From Lachnospiraceae bacterium (GTDB lineage: Bacteria > Bacillota > Clostridia > Lachnospirales > Lachnospiraceae): 64,000 nt of DNA. Made by a program: the position numbers and the translations under genes. Within the stretch, counting starts at the first letter, position 1, and each line of letters begins with the position of its first letter. Below the pieces are notes generated by a model. That model was not told the DNA's origin and did no database searches. It worked only from the letters and a program-made list of their open reading frames with translations. Of this stretch, positions 43,233 to 53,284 are shown one piece after another. The stretch is taken from positions 1,797,501-1,861,500 of the forward strand of contig CP107199.1 in assembly GCA_025758065.1 (NCBI GenBank). Direction: 5' to 3'.

Positions 43233-46172
43233 ATGGATATTGGAAATCGTAATACAGACAGAGAGAACTTTTTCATAAGAAAACGATTAAGGATAGCTGT
43301 CTTTATTGTTTTCTTCATTGGGATCGTTTTGACTGTTTTCCGGTATTTTGAGTTTGTGTCGAAAACGGTTTATGAGGAAAGTGTTTCTCATTTGACTGAG
43401 GTTTTTCGTCAGTCAAATAATGTGTTAAATGAACTGACAAATAAGAATCTGACCTATCTTCATATGTGGGGGGAGTATCTGCAGAAGACTTCTGATGAAA
43501 GCGAGATCCGTGATTATGTAGATAAAGCCCAGGATGAAGCCGGTTTTTTATATTTCTATTTTCTGTCAGCTGACGGCAACTATAAGATGTTAACAGGTGA
43601 AACCGGCTATCTTGGATTGCAGGAAGATCTTGAAGATAAGATAGCACAGGGGGAGGATATCATAACAAATGCAGTAGTTCCCGGAAAACCACAGATGCTT
43701 GTATTTGCCAGCCCCCAGTATCATGGAAGCTATCAGGGATTTGAATATGACGCAATTGCCATTGCATATGAAAACGCTGATATAGTAGATGTACTGGATA
43801 TCTCTGCTTTTAATGGAAATGCCAAGAGTTATGTGGTTCATCCAGATGGCCGTGTTGTCATCGATCATTCCTTTGAGGCATGGGGAACCGTGTATAATTT
43901 CTTTGGTGTTTTAAGAGAGCATTCCAATATGTCCGAAGAAAAGATCCTTGAACTTTCAGGGAAATTTAAAGAGGGACGTACAGATGCGATGCTGGTGAAC
44001 CTGGATGGAAGTAACTACTATCTGATTTATGGAAGATCGAAATATCAGGACTGGATATTTCTGGGACTTGTCCAGGCTGATATAGTCAATGCCAGCATGA
44101 ATTCTCTGCAGCTTCGGACTATGCTCCTTGGAGGGGCCATAGTGTTCGGTATTGCTGTTTTTATTATTGAACTGATCCTCCAAAAGAACAGGATAAGCCT
44201 GAAAAGAAGGGATATTGAGATCCTCTATAGGGATGAGCTGTTTCAAAAGCTGTCAATGAATGTAGATGACGTTTTTCTGATGCTGGATGCAAAAACATAT
44301 AAGGCAGATTATGTAAGTCCCAATGTGGAAAAACTGCTGGGTATTACAGTAGAACAGATCCAGAAGGATATTGGTGTTTTGGGAAAACTGCATTTTGAAG
44401 ATCCAAAGAAGAATTATCTGAAAGAGATTCAGGTAAATGAGCAGCAGGAATGGGATTTTGAATATGTTCACCAGAAAACAGGGGAACAACGCTGGTTTCA
44501 TATTATTGCAATGGGCAGTGAGGTAAACGGAAAAAAGAAATATATCCTGGTTATGTCTGACCGTACCGTTGATAAGAAAATGAACCAGGCCCTTTATGAG
44601 GCAGTCCGCGCTGCGGAGACTGCCAACCGGGCAAAGAGTACATTCCTTTCCAACATGTCCCATGATATCCGCACGCCAATGAATGCTGTTATCGGTTTTA
44701 CTACACTGGCTGTAAGCAACATTGACAATAAGGAAAAAGTCAGGGATTATCTGGGAAAGATCCTTTCATCCAGCAACCATCTGCTTTCACTGATCAATGA
44801 TGTACTGGATATGAGCCGTATAGAGAGCGGGAAGATACATCTGGAAGAAACAGAGGTCAGTCTGTCTGATATGCTCCATGATCTGAAGACGATCATCAGT
44901 GGACATATCTATGCGAAGCAGCTAGAGCTTTATATGGATGCCATGGATATTACAGATGAGGATGTTTATTGTGATAAAACGAGACTGAACCAGGTGCTGT
45001 TAAATCTTTTGTCTAATGCGATCAAGTTTACTCCTGCAGGGGGAACCGTTTCTGTCCGGCTGAAGCAGTTTCCTGGGGCGAAAAAGGGCAGTGGGCTGTA
45101 CGAGATCCGGGTAAAGGATAGCGGGATCGGTATGAGCCAGGAATTTGTACAGAAGATATTTTCTCCTTTTGAACGGGAGCGGACATCCACGGTCAGCAGG
45201 ACTCAGGGCACCGGGCTTGGTATGGCCATTACCAAGAATATTGTGGATATGATGGGGGGAACCATTGAGGTTCGGACAGAGCAGGGCAAAGGAACTGAAT
45301 TTATAGTCCGTCTTCCATTGCGGATCCAGTCAGAGCAGCGCAGTATAGAGAAGATTGCAGAGCTGGAAGACCTTAAGGCATTGGTTGTAGACGATGATTT
45401 TAATACCTGTGACAGTGTGACAAAGATGCTTGTAAAGGTTGGAATGCGTTCAGAATGGACACTTTCAGGTAAGGAAGCCGTTCTTCGTGCACGGCAGTCT
45501 ATGGAACTGGGGGATGCATTCCATGCTTATATCATCGACTGGCGTCTGCCGGATATGAATGGTATTGAAGTCACCCGGCAGATCCGCAGTATGGGTGATG
45601 ATACACCGATCATTATCCTGACTGCTTATGACTGGTCAGATATTGAAGTAGAAGCCAGAGCAGCAGGAGTAAATGCATTTTGTGCAAAACCGCTGTTTAT
45701 GTCAGATATCAGAGAGACACTGATGGCTGCTATCGGTCAGAAGCAGACCGGGGCAGAGGACCGTATCCTTCCGGAAGCAGGTCCTGATTTCAGAGGTAGA
45801 TGTATATTGCTTGTGGAAGACAATGAGTTAAACCGTGAAATTGCTGAGGAGCTTCTTAAACAATATGGATTCCTGGTTGATATAGCGGAAAATGGAGCAG
45901 AGGCAGTGGAGAAAGTGAAGAATTCAGCACCAGGCACTTATGATCTGGTGCTTATGGATATTCAGATGCCTGTAATGAACGGATATGAGGCCACGGAGCA
46001 GATCCGTGCACTGGAGGATCCGGCACTGGCAAAGATCAGGATCCTTGCAATGACTGCCAATGCTTTTGACGAAGACAGAAAGCAAGCACTGAAATGTGGT
46101 ATGGATGGATTTTTGTCCAAGCCGATCGTAATGGAAGAATTGATCCGTACATTACAAAATAATATGATGTAA
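43233..46172 (+). CDS. Transmembrane hybrid histidine kinase with PAS and two receivers (HK2)
   Basis: 979 residues from ATG 43233 (AGGTGA 5 nt upstream; a GTG at 43224 is alternative). Membrane segment about 20-42, dCache-like extracellular region about 45-285, second membrane segment about 295-315, PAS about 340-460, HisKA His477 (MSHDIRTP), ATPase (NLLSNAIKF, DSGIGM, GTGLGMA), receiver 1 with Asp769 (IIDWRLPDMNG) and receiver 2 with Asp909 (LMDIQMPVMNG). No HPt or output domain. Its last two codons and stop (ATG ATG TAA) are supplied by the 216-bp repeat at 46164, so the native C-terminus was altered slightly. Confidence 0.93.
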   Translation: MDIGNRNTDRENFFIRKRLRIAVFIVFFIGIVLTVFRYFEFVSKTVYEESVSHLTEVFRQSNNVLNELTNKNLTYLHMWGEYLQKTSDESEIRDYVDKAQDEAGFLYFYFLSADGNYKMLTGETGYLGLQEDLEDKIAQGEDIITNAVVPGKPQMLVFASPQYHGSYQGFEYDAIAIAYENADIVDVLDISAFNGNAKSYVVHPDGRVVIDHSFEAWGTVYNFFGVLREHSNMSEEKILELSGKFKEGRTDAMLVNLDGSNYYLIYGRSKYQDWIFLGLVQADIVNASMNSLQLRTMLLGGAIVFGIAVFIIELILQKNRISLKRRDIEILYRDELFQKLSMNVDDVFLMLDAKTYKADYVSPNVEKLLGITVEQIQKDIGVLGKLHFEDPKKNYLKEIQVNEQQEWDFEYVHQKTGEQRWFHIIAMGSEVNGKKKYILVMSDRTVDKKMNQALYEAVRAAETANRAKSTFLSNMSHDIRTPMNAVIGFTTLAVSNIDNKEKVRDYLGKILSSSNHLLSLINDVLDMSRIESGKIHLEETEVSLSDMLHDLKTIISGHIYAKQLELYMDAMDITDEDVYCDKTRLNQVLLNLLSNAIKFTPAGGTVSVRLKQFPGAKKGSGLYEIRVKDSGIGMSQEFVQKIFSPFERERTSTVSRTQGTGLGMAITKNIVDMMGGTIEVRTEQGKGTEFIVRLPLRIQSEQRSIEKIAELEDLKALVVDDDFNTCDSVTKMLVKVGMRSEWTLSGKEAVLRARQSMELGDAFHAYIIDWRLPDMNGIEVTRQIRSMGDDTPIIILTAYDWSDIEVEARAAGVNAFCAKPLFMSDIRETLMAAIGQKQTGAEDRILPEAGPDFRGRCILLVEDNELNREIAEELLKQYGFLVDIAENGAEAVEKVKNSAPGTYDLVLMDIQMPVMNGYEATEQIRALEDPALAKIRILAMTANAFDEDRKQALKCGMDGFLSKPIVMEELIRTLQNNMM

Positions 46173-46379
46173 GTGTCAAAAGTATAAATTGCGTTTGTGC
46201 TCGCACAAATAAGCAATTTATACTTATTGACACGCCGAACACCGAAAACGAAATAAAATGGTGTGAACACGCCATTTTATGGGAGTTTGAGGTGTTCGAG
46301 GATTGCGGGAATTGCATAGCAATGGAGCAATCCGGTTACATCAGTGAGTGGCAAAATTTACTTTTGACACTCACATCAT
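46164..46379 (-). repeat. 216-bp MITE-like repeat, copy B (inverted relative to copy A)
   Basis: Same ends and, by eye, the same sequence as the reverse complement of 35634-35849. It overlaps the last 9 bases of the HK2 gene. Flanking AAT on both sides could be a 3-bp target duplication. The two copies bound a 10.3-kb region holding the sensor genes. Confidence 0.92.
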
Positions 46380-46442
46380 AATATGAAATGAGCCAGATCA
46401 CAGCCATTTACCCATGTTTTTGGCGGGTCTGAAGTAAAAAAG

Positions 46443-46474
46443 CCTCCTGCAAACTTGCTTGCAGGAGGTTTTTC
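46443..46474. terminator. Bidirectional terminator between sensor cluster and glgP
   Basis: CCTCCTGCAA pairs with TTGCAGGAGG around a 6-base loop; A-run on the left and T-run on the right allow termination of both convergent units. Confidence 0.88.
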
Positions 46475-46508
46475 TGACCTTTTGAACATAGTATTTTTGA
46501 ATCCAGGA

Positions 46509-48797
46509 TCATCTTAATTTCCAGATATCCCGGTCATACTCCCCGATCGTTCTGTCAGAGGAGAAATATCCGGCCTGGCTGATATTGACTAACATTTTTC
46601 TTGCCCATGAGGTGCGGTCTTCGTAGTCAGCGAAGGCCTTTTCTTTTGCTTCGCAGTAAGCTTTGAAATCCGGGAAGGTCATAAACCAGTCTTTGTTTAA
46701 CAGTTCTTTGTACAGGCGTTCCAGGTTCTCTTTATCGCCTACGGCTAACATTTTCTTGCTGATGATGAAGTCTACGGCTTCTTTAATAGCCGGGTCTGCA
46801 TCGTAGTAGTCTTTGGAGCAGTAGCTGGCGTTTTTGTAGCGTTCAATGACAGTCTCACTGGAATCACCGAAGATGTAGATATTGTCATCGCCTACCAGCT
46901 CATGGATCTCTACGTTAGCGCCGTCATCGGTTCCAAGGGTTACAGCACCATTTAACATGAATTTCATGTTTCCGGTTCCGCTGGCTTCCTTGGAAGCAAG
47001 GGAGATCTGCTCGGAAATATCGCAGGCCGGGATCAGCTTTTCAGCCAGAGTAACATTGTAGTTGCTTACCATAACTACATTTAAGTATGGTTTTACCTCA
47101 GGGTCCTTTTCAATGATCTGCTGCAGGCAGAGGATCATATGGATAATATCCTTGGCAATGATATAGGCAGGTGCAGCCTTTGCCCCGAAGATGGCAGTGA
47201 TCGGTGTAGTTGGTTTTTTACCCTTTTTGATCTCCAGGTATTTATGGATGAGATAAAGGGCATTCATCTGCTGTCTCTTGTACTCATGAAGACGTTTGAT
47301 CTGGATATCGAAAATGGAGTCCGGGTTAATGGTGATGCCCTGGGTCTTTTCCAGATAGTCAGCCAGCGCTGCCTTTTTCTGGGCCTTGATGTCTAACAGG
47401 CGGTAAAGCTGTTTCAAATTCTTTGTGATAACAGGTGTATTTAATTTCTTTAATTCTTCTGCATCTTTCTTAAATCCGTCCCCAATAAAACTGGTGATGA
47501 AGTCAGTCAGTTCCGGATTGCTGTGCAGCAGCCAGCGGCGGAAGGTAATGCCATTGGTCTTATTATTAAACTTCTCAGGATAAAGCTTGTAGAAGTTGTT
47601 TAATTCAGTCTCTTTTAAAATATCAGTGTGAAGGGAGGCAACACCGTTTACGCTGAAGCCATAGTGGATGTCAATGTGGGCCATGTGCACCAGATCATTT
47701 TTATCGATGATATAAACAGATGGATCATCGAATTTGCGGCGTACCTTATCATCCAGGACCTCCATAATAGGAAGGAGCTGTGGAACGGCCTCTTTGAAGA
47801 ATTCTACCGGCCACTTTTCCAGTGCCTCTGCCAGTATCGTATGGTTGGTGTATGCGCAGCAGTGGCTTACGATCTCAATGGCATCGTCCATTTCCATGCC
47901 GTGTTCTGTAGTCAGCAGGCGGATCAGTTCCGGGATGACCATAGTTGGATGGGTGTCATTGATCTGGATCACAGCGTAGTCGGCAAGGTCATAAAGAGTG
48001 GAACCTTTGGCAATGGCTTCGTCTAAGATCAGTCTGGCAGCATTGCTGACCATGAAATACTGCTGGTAGATACGAAGGATACGTCCTTCTTTATCACTGT
48101 CGTCCGGATAGAGGAAAAGAGTCAGGTTTTTGGCAATATCGGTCTTGTCAAAGGAAATACCGTCCTCTACAATGCTTTCATCTACTGTTTCCACATCAAA
48201 CAGGTGGAGCTTATTGGTTCGGTTGTTGTAGCCGGTAACTTCAATGTCATACATACGGGATGTAAGGGTGAAGTTCTTGTATGGAATTTTATAGGTTACA
48301 TCTGTTTTTGTCAGCCAGGAAGTATTCTCAATCCAAGGATTTGGTTCTTCTGCCTGTTTGTTGTCTTTAAACAGCTGCTTGAAAAGACCGAAATGGTAAT
48401 TTAAACCAACGCCGTCACCATTTAAGCCTAAAGTGGCAATAGAGTCCAGAAAACATGCAGCCAGACGTCCAAGACCACCGTTTCCAAGAGATGGCTCAGG
48501 CTCGGTCTCCTCTACTGCACTTAAGGATTTTCCATTTTCTTCCAGAAGGTTCTTTACTGTATCATAGATCCCAAGATTGATCATGTTGTTGGAAAGCAGT
48601 TTGCCGATCAGAAACTCAGCGGAGATATAGTAAAGCTTTTTCTTTCCCTGATTGGATTCTTTGTCTTTTGCCATTTCCTGTACCAGAGATAAAAGTCCTG
48701 TATAAAGCTCTTTTTCAGAGCAGTCAGAGATTTCCTTTTTGCAGAGAGCAGTCAGTCTGTTTTTTAATATTTCTTTTGTCATTGTATGTTCAACCAT
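46509..48797 (-). CDS. glgP: Glycogen/maltodextrin phosphorylase
   Basis: 762 residues from ATG 48797 with AGGAA 9 nt upstream. The catalytic core is intact, including GNGGLGRLAACFLDS near 100, VIQINDTHPTM, and the PLP-lysine region KEASGTGNMKFMLNGAVTLGTDDGA near 615. It releases glucose 1-phosphate from alpha-1,4-glucans with phosphate. Divergent from the AraC-type gene and close to malQ, together forming a glucan-degradation set. The N-terminal regulatory region is short, as in bacterial enzymes lacking phosphorylation control. Confidence 0.95.
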   Translation of the reverse strand: MVEHTMTKEILKNRLTALCKKEISDCSEKELYTGLLSLVQEMAKDKESNQGKKKLYYISAEFLIGKLLSNNMINLGIYDTVKNLLEENGKSLSAVEETEPEPSLGNGGLGRLAACFLDSIATLGLNGDGVGLNYHFGLFKQLFKDNKQAEEPNPWIENTSWLTKTDVTYKIPYKNFTLTSRMYDIEVTGYNNRTNKLHLFDVETVDESIVEDGISFDKTDIAKNLTLFLYPDDSDKEGRILRIYQQYFMVSNAARLILDEAIAKGSTLYDLADYAVIQINDTHPTMVIPELIRLLTTEHGMEMDDAIEIVSHCCAYTNHTILAEALEKWPVEFFKEAVPQLLPIMEVLDDKVRRKFDDPSVYIIDKNDLVHMAHIDIHYGFSVNGVASLHTDILKETELNNFYKLYPEKFNNKTNGITFRRWLLHSNPELTDFITSFIGDGFKKDAEELKKLNTPVITKNLKQLYRLLDIKAQKKAALADYLEKTQGITINPDSIFDIQIKRLHEYKRQQMNALYLIHKYLEIKKGKKPTTPITAIFGAKAAPAYIIAKDIIHMILCLQQIIEKDPEVKPYLNVVMVSNYNVTLAEKLIPACDISEQISLASKEASGTGNMKFMLNGAVTLGTDDGANVEIHELVGDDNIYIFGDSSETVIERYKNASYCSKDYYDADPAIKEAVDFIISKKMLAVGDKENLERLYKELLNKDWFMTFPDFKAYCEAKEKAFADYEDRTSWARKMLVNISQAGYFSSDRTIGEYDRDIWKLR

Positions 48798-48895
48798 GAA
48801 ATTCATTTCCTTTCTGTGGTAATATGTCAACGTGTATCCGTATGCATTTTTCAGATGCTTATGGGAACATTATAAAAAACAAATTTCTTTCTGTC

Positions 48896-48925
48896 TTGCA
48901 GAATGCCAGTATATTATAGTACAAT
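48896..48925 (+). promoter_or_regulatory. Candidate promoter of the AraC-type gene
   Basis: TTGCAG (48896-48901), 18-bp spacer, TACAAT (48920-48925), within the 160-200 bp divergent region with glgP. Confidence 0.45.
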
Positions 48926-49014
48926 ACTATCAAAAAATGAAAAATAGGATAAGAAAATAACAGTTGAATGAAAAGTGGCTGAAAGAAGACGGGAGAAAGG
49001 AATGGGTGAGGAAG

Positions 49015-49956
49015 ATGAACCAGGGCTATCATGAAATAAAAGAGCATGGAAAAAGAGGGTTCCCTTTTAACATTTATCCCTGCTCTATCCCGGTGGATTT
49101 CACACATGTGGCTCTTCACTGGCATGAGGAAATGGAAATTATCGCGGTTAAGAAGGGAAATGGGCGGATCACGGTGGACACAGTATCTTATCCTGTGTCA
49201 GAAGGAGATATTCTGGCTGTTTTTCCAGGTCAGCTTCATGCAATCTCCTGTGGGAGCGGGGAAAGAATGGAGTACGAAAATATCATTTTCCGTATTTCTA
49301 TGCTTATGGGAGATAATGGAGACGGCTGCACGGTGCATTTTCTTAGTCCCCTGCAGGAAGGACAGGCAAAAAAGCCGGTTCTGATACAAAAAGGACAGCC
49401 GGACTATGAGGTGTTTGGGAACGTGATACGGGAGTTGGATAAATTTTCGCAGCAGCGGGGAAATGGGTACCAGCTGGCGGTTAAGGGACAGTTGTTCCTG
49501 TTTTTGTATTATGCTTATGGCAGAGGGATTCTATTTGCTGAAAAGAAGCCGGGGCATGCAAGGGAGAAGATCAAGGGGATATTGGACTACATCCGGGAAC
49601 ATTTTGGGGAAGAGATCAGTATTAAGCAGGCGGCAGAGCTGTGCTTTTACAGTGAGTCACATTTTATGAAGTATTTTAAGCAGTATGCGGGGATGTCTTT
49701 TATCCAGTATCTCAATGATTACCGGCTGACCAGGGCTGGGGAATTTCTGCAGAATACAGAGGAAAGTGTGACCCAGATCGCATTGAAATGTGGATTTGAA
49801 AATCTTTCTTATTTTAACCGGCTGTTTAGACGAAAGTTTGGGGTGACGCCGGGGCAGTATCGGGGAGAGAAAGAGCAGTCAGGTAGTTGGGAGCAGCCCG
49901 AACGTCAGGAGAGCGTTCACTTTTGTTGTAGGGGAATAAGAAATGTGCTACACTAA
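49015..49956 (+). CDS. AraC-family transcriptional regulator
   Basis: 313 residues from ATG 49015; the frame is open to a TTG at 48964, and the true start is uncertain. N-terminal cupin-like sensing domain (LHWHEEMEII, GDILAVFPGQLHAI about 40-95) and C-terminal double HTH (ISIKQAAELCFYSESHFMKYFKQYAGMSF; ALKCGFENLSYFNRLFRRKFGVTPGQYR) are both complete. Located between glgP and malQ on the malQ strand, it is a plausible regulator of glucan use, responding to a sugar ligand not identifiable here. Confidence 0.9.
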   Translation: MNQGYHEIKEHGKRGFPFNIYPCSIPVDFTHVALHWHEEMEIIAVKKGNGRITVDTVSYPVSEGDILAVFPGQLHAISCGSGERMEYENIIFRISMLMGDNGDGCTVHFLSPLQEGQAKKPVLIQKGQPDYEVFGNVIRELDKFSQQRGNGYQLAVKGQLFLFLYYAYGRGILFAEKKPGHAREKIKGILDYIREHFGEEISIKQAAELCFYSESHFMKYFKQYAGMSFIQYLNDYRLTRAGEFLQNTEESVTQIALKCGFENLSYFNRLFRRKFGVTPGQYRGEKEQSGSWEQPERQESVHFCCRGIRNVLH

Positions 49957-50003
49957 GATATAAATGACAATACTTTCACAGCAAAAAGAAGGGAATCAAT
50001 AAT

Positions 50004-51551
50004 ATGAGAGAATGCGGCATGCTTCTTCCAATCGCCAGTCTGCCATCTAAGTATGGCATTGGCTGTTTTTCAAAAGAAGCTTATGAATTTGTAGATCAGT
50101 TAAAGGAAGGCGGACAGGGCTTCTGGCAGATCCTTCCATTGGGCCCTACGGGTTTTGGGGATTCGCCTTATCAGGCATTTTCTGCTTTTGCAGGAAATCC
50201 TTATTTTATTGATCTGGAGCAGCTGATCCAGGAAGGCCTTCTTACAGAAAATGAATGTGAAGAAGCTGATTTTGGTGATGATGACCGGTTTATTGCTTAC
50301 GATAAAATATACAAAGCACGGTTTAAGGTACTGAAAAAGGCTTATGAACGGTGGAAAAAAGAGGCTAAATGGACAGAAAATGTGGAAAAAGCAGGGACAA
50401 AGGCTGAAAAGATGGATCATCGTCAGTTCCTTAAGTCTAAGCTGGATCCTGAAACCAGAGAATATTGCTTTTATATGGCAGTAAAGGATCATTTTAAAAG
50501 TGCCAGCTGGAATAAATGGGATGAGGACATCCGGCTTCGCAAGACTGCGGCAGTAGAGAAATACAAAAAAATGCTGGAAGATGAGATGGGATTTTATGAA
50601 TTCCAACAGTTTCAGTTTAATGAACAGTGGAGCCGTTTAAAAGCCTATGCCAATGAAAATGGTATCCAGATCATTGGGGATATCCCCATCTATGTGGCTT
50701 TTGACGGGGCTGACAGCTGGGCTCATCCGGAGCTGTTCCAGTTTGATGGGGAATGTCTGCCAAAGGCAGTGGCCGGCTGTCCGCCAGATGCATTTTCAGC
50801 AACAGGTCAGCTTTGGGGAAATCCGCTGTATGACTGGGGATATCATAAGAAGGATCATTACAGCTGGTGGATCAAACGTATGGAGTACTGTCTGAAGCTG
50901 TATGATGTAGTGCGTGTGGATCATTTCAGGGGTTTTGAAGCATATTATTCCATTCCTTATGGGGATCTTACCGCTGAGTTTGGCCATTGGGAAAAGGGAC
51001 CGGGACTGGAGCTGTTTGACCAGCTGAAGAAAAGCCTGAAAAAAGAGAAGCTGCCCATCATTGCAGAGGATCTGGGCTTTCTGACACCGGAAGTCCATGA
51101 GATGTTAAAGGAAAGCGGATTCCCGGGAATGAAGGTACTGGAATTTGCTTTTGATGACACAGAAAACAGTGATTATCTGCCTCACAAATTCACAGAAAAC
51201 AGTATTGTGTATACAGGAACCCATGATAATGATACCCTGGTGGGATGGTACGAGACCATGAGCCGGAAAGATAAGTCCTTTGCAAGGGAATACATGGGCT
51301 GCCGCCATACCCCGAAGAAGGAGATGCACTGGGAGTTTATACGTCTGGCTATGGCAAGCCCGGCGAAGCTGGCAGTAATACCGGTGCAGGATTATCTGGG
51401 ACTGGGAGCAGAGGCGCGTATTAACGAACCGTCTACACTTGGAAAAAACTGGAAATGGAGGCTGCTGCCGGGAGAGCTGAACAGTGATGTTTTAAAGCAG
51501 TGCAGGAGAATGGCGAAATTGTATGGACGTCTCCCGGAAATAAATATGTAA
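50004..51551 (+). CDS. malQ: 4-alpha-glucanotransferase (amylomaltase, GH77)
   Basis: 515 residues, usual length. GH77 features: SLPSKYGIGCF near 8, GDIPIYVAFDGADSW near 222, VVRVDHFRGFEAYY near 301 (nucleophile Asp), IIAEDLGFLTPEV near 350 (acid/base Glu) and YTGTHDNDTLVGWY near 403. It transfers glucan chains between maltodextrins, giving substrates for phosphorylase. Follows the AraC-type gene by 47 bp, likely cotranscribed. Confidence 0.95.
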   Translation: MRECGMLLPIASLPSKYGIGCFSKEAYEFVDQLKEGGQGFWQILPLGPTGFGDSPYQAFSAFAGNPYFIDLEQLIQEGLLTENECEEADFGDDDRFIAYDKIYKARFKVLKKAYERWKKEAKWTENVEKAGTKAEKMDHRQFLKSKLDPETREYCFYMAVKDHFKSASWNKWDEDIRLRKTAAVEKYKKMLEDEMGFYEFQQFQFNEQWSRLKAYANENGIQIIGDIPIYVAFDGADSWAHPELFQFDGECLPKAVAGCPPDAFSATGQLWGNPLYDWGYHKKDHYSWWIKRMEYCLKLYDVVRVDHFRGFEAYYSIPYGDLTAEFGHWEKGPGLELFDQLKKSLKKEKLPIIAEDLGFLTPEVHEMLKESGFPGMKVLEFAFDDTENSDYLPHKFTENSIVYTGTHDNDTLVGWYETMSRKDKSFAREYMGCRHTPKKEMHWEFIRLAMASPAKLAVIPVQDYLGLGAEARINEPSTLGKNWKWRLLPGELNSDVLKQCRRMAKLYGRLPEINM

Positions 51552-51717
51552 GATGTCCTCACGGAGTCTTTGTCTCAGACATCAAAAGTAGCGTTTAAGG
51601 AATTGTTATGTAAATATTCAAAATTAATTCATGTATTTGCCTGATTTTTCTGATAAAATGATATTGGGAGAATTTGCAAAAACATGAGTAAGCAGCCATT
51701 TTTAGGAGGGATAGAAT

Positions 51718-53205
51718 ATGAAAGATCAGAAACGTTGGATGACAAACTGGATCAGGGCACTGGTTGTTGGAACTTTGATCGCCGGGACAGTTCCGCTTTC
51801 TGTTATGGCAGCGGAAAAAGGCTGGGTCAATGAAAATGGAGCAGTTCATTTTGTGGACAGCAATGGTTCTTATGCAAAGAATGAGTGGAAAACTTCCCAG
51901 GGAGTGTCCTATTATCTGGATGGAGAAGGCAATCTGGCAAAGAATACCTGGATCGATGGAACTTACTATGCCGGGGAAGATGGCAGCATGACAAAAGAAT
52001 CCTGGATCTATGTGGATGAAAATGAGGGTTCTATGAAATCCGGCTGGTATTATCTTGGCCGGAACGGAAAAGTTGAGAAAAATGACTGGAAGACTATAGA
52101 AAAGGCAAAGTATTGTTTTGACAGTGACGGCAGGATGCGTACCGGCTGGCATTATGAAAACGGGGATATTTATTATCTGGGAAATGGTTCTGAGGGTTAT
52201 ACCAGAAGCGGCTGGTACTTCCTGGAAAGCAATGGAAAGAAACGTCCGGCAGAGGGAAGTATTTCAAAGGATCTTGTCCCTGATTCCGAAAATGGAAAAT
52301 GGTACTATTTCCAGTCTAACGGCAAGGCAAGAAAAGGTGAAAACGGCGTTCCAAAAGAAGCGGCTATTGACGGAAGGAAATATTATTTTGATGAAAACGG
52401 TGTTATGCTCACCGGCTGGCAGTGTGTAAAAGAAAAGGCAGAGCCGGGAGACGGAACAGGCATCAGCCGTTTTGTATATCTTGGCGGAAAAGAAGATGGA
52501 ATGTTAAAGGGGCAGTGGCTTGAAACTTCTGAAAGACCATGGGATACAAAGGCATGGAGCACTGCACTGAATGTCCAGGCAGTGAGAAAGACCAATGCTG
52601 AGGAAACAGCTCTTATGAAGAAGGATGGTTCCCGATGGTTTTATCTGGAAAATAATGGAAGTCCGTTGTTTTTATCAGCAGATGCCACCGGGGTGAAGGA
52701 CGGAGCCGTAAAAATAGATGGAAAATATTATTTCTTTGATTCCTACGGTGTCTGCCAGTCCGGACTGATCAAATTCACTTCGGGAGGCAAGACGGAGACT
52801 GCTTACTTTGATCCGGAAGCAGGCGGTGCCATGAGCATTGGGCGTAATACCAATGCAGTGGATAAGAAAGATAAGGTTTATACCTTCTGTTCCGGTACAT
52901 CCGGTTCTGAAAAGGGATGCGGTGTTACAGGTGAAAAGGACGGTTTCCTCTATAATAATGGTCTTTTAGTCAGTGCTAAAGAGGGAAGTTCCTATGGGCC
53001 TTTTAAGGTTGCAGGCCAGATCTATCTGGTAAATGAGAATGGAAAGGTGCAGACAGAGGAAAAGAAGTATTCTTCTAATGGAAAAGCTGCCTATATCATT
53101 GAAAATGGAAAGGTGTTTACCTTAGATAAAGACGGGGAGAAAAAGAGTGAGGCAACCGGTCTCAGTCTCCCCTATGCAGGCTGGAAGATCCAGTATCAGA
53201 GATAA
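51718..53205 (+). CDS. Secreted cell-wall-binding repeat protein
   Basis: 495 residues with AGGAGGG before the ATG. Signal peptide (WIRALVVGTLIAGTVPLSVMA) and then almost the entire protein is made of tandem aromatic-glycine wall-binding repeats of about 20 residues, with motifs such as KYYFDENGVMLTGWQ and WYYLGRNGKVEKNDW. No catalytic domain is visible. Probably a structural or adhesive wall protein; sequence clearly different from the one at 19220. Confidence 0.85.
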   Translation: MKDQKRWMTNWIRALVVGTLIAGTVPLSVMAAEKGWVNENGAVHFVDSNGSYAKNEWKTSQGVSYYLDGEGNLAKNTWIDGTYYAGEDGSMTKESWIYVDENEGSMKSGWYYLGRNGKVEKNDWKTIEKAKYCFDSDGRMRTGWHYENGDIYYLGNGSEGYTRSGWYFLESNGKKRPAEGSISKDLVPDSENGKWYYFQSNGKARKGENGVPKEAAIDGRKYYFDENGVMLTGWQCVKEKAEPGDGTGISRFVYLGGKEDGMLKGQWLETSERPWDTKAWSTALNVQAVRKTNAEETALMKKDGSRWFYLENNGSPLFLSADATGVKDGAVKIDGKYYFFDSYGVCQSGLIKFTSGGKTETAYFDPEAGGAMSIGRNTNAVDKKDKVYTFCSGTSGSEKGCGVTGEKDGFLYNNGLLVSAKEGSSYGPFKVAGQIYLVNENGKVQTEEKKYSSNGKAAYIIENGKVFTLDKDGEKKSEATGLSLPYAGWKIQYQR

Positions 53206-53223
53206 AAGTGAAAAAATATCATA

Positions 53224-53262
53224 AAATGCTGCAGGGCGCTGAACTCTGCAGCATTTTTGCAC
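53224..53262 (+). terminator. Terminator after cell-wall-binding protein
   Basis: AAATGCTGCAG and CTGCAGCATTT form a perfect stem followed by T residues. Confidence 0.88.
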
Positions 53263-53284
53263 TTCACTGTATACATAGGAATAC

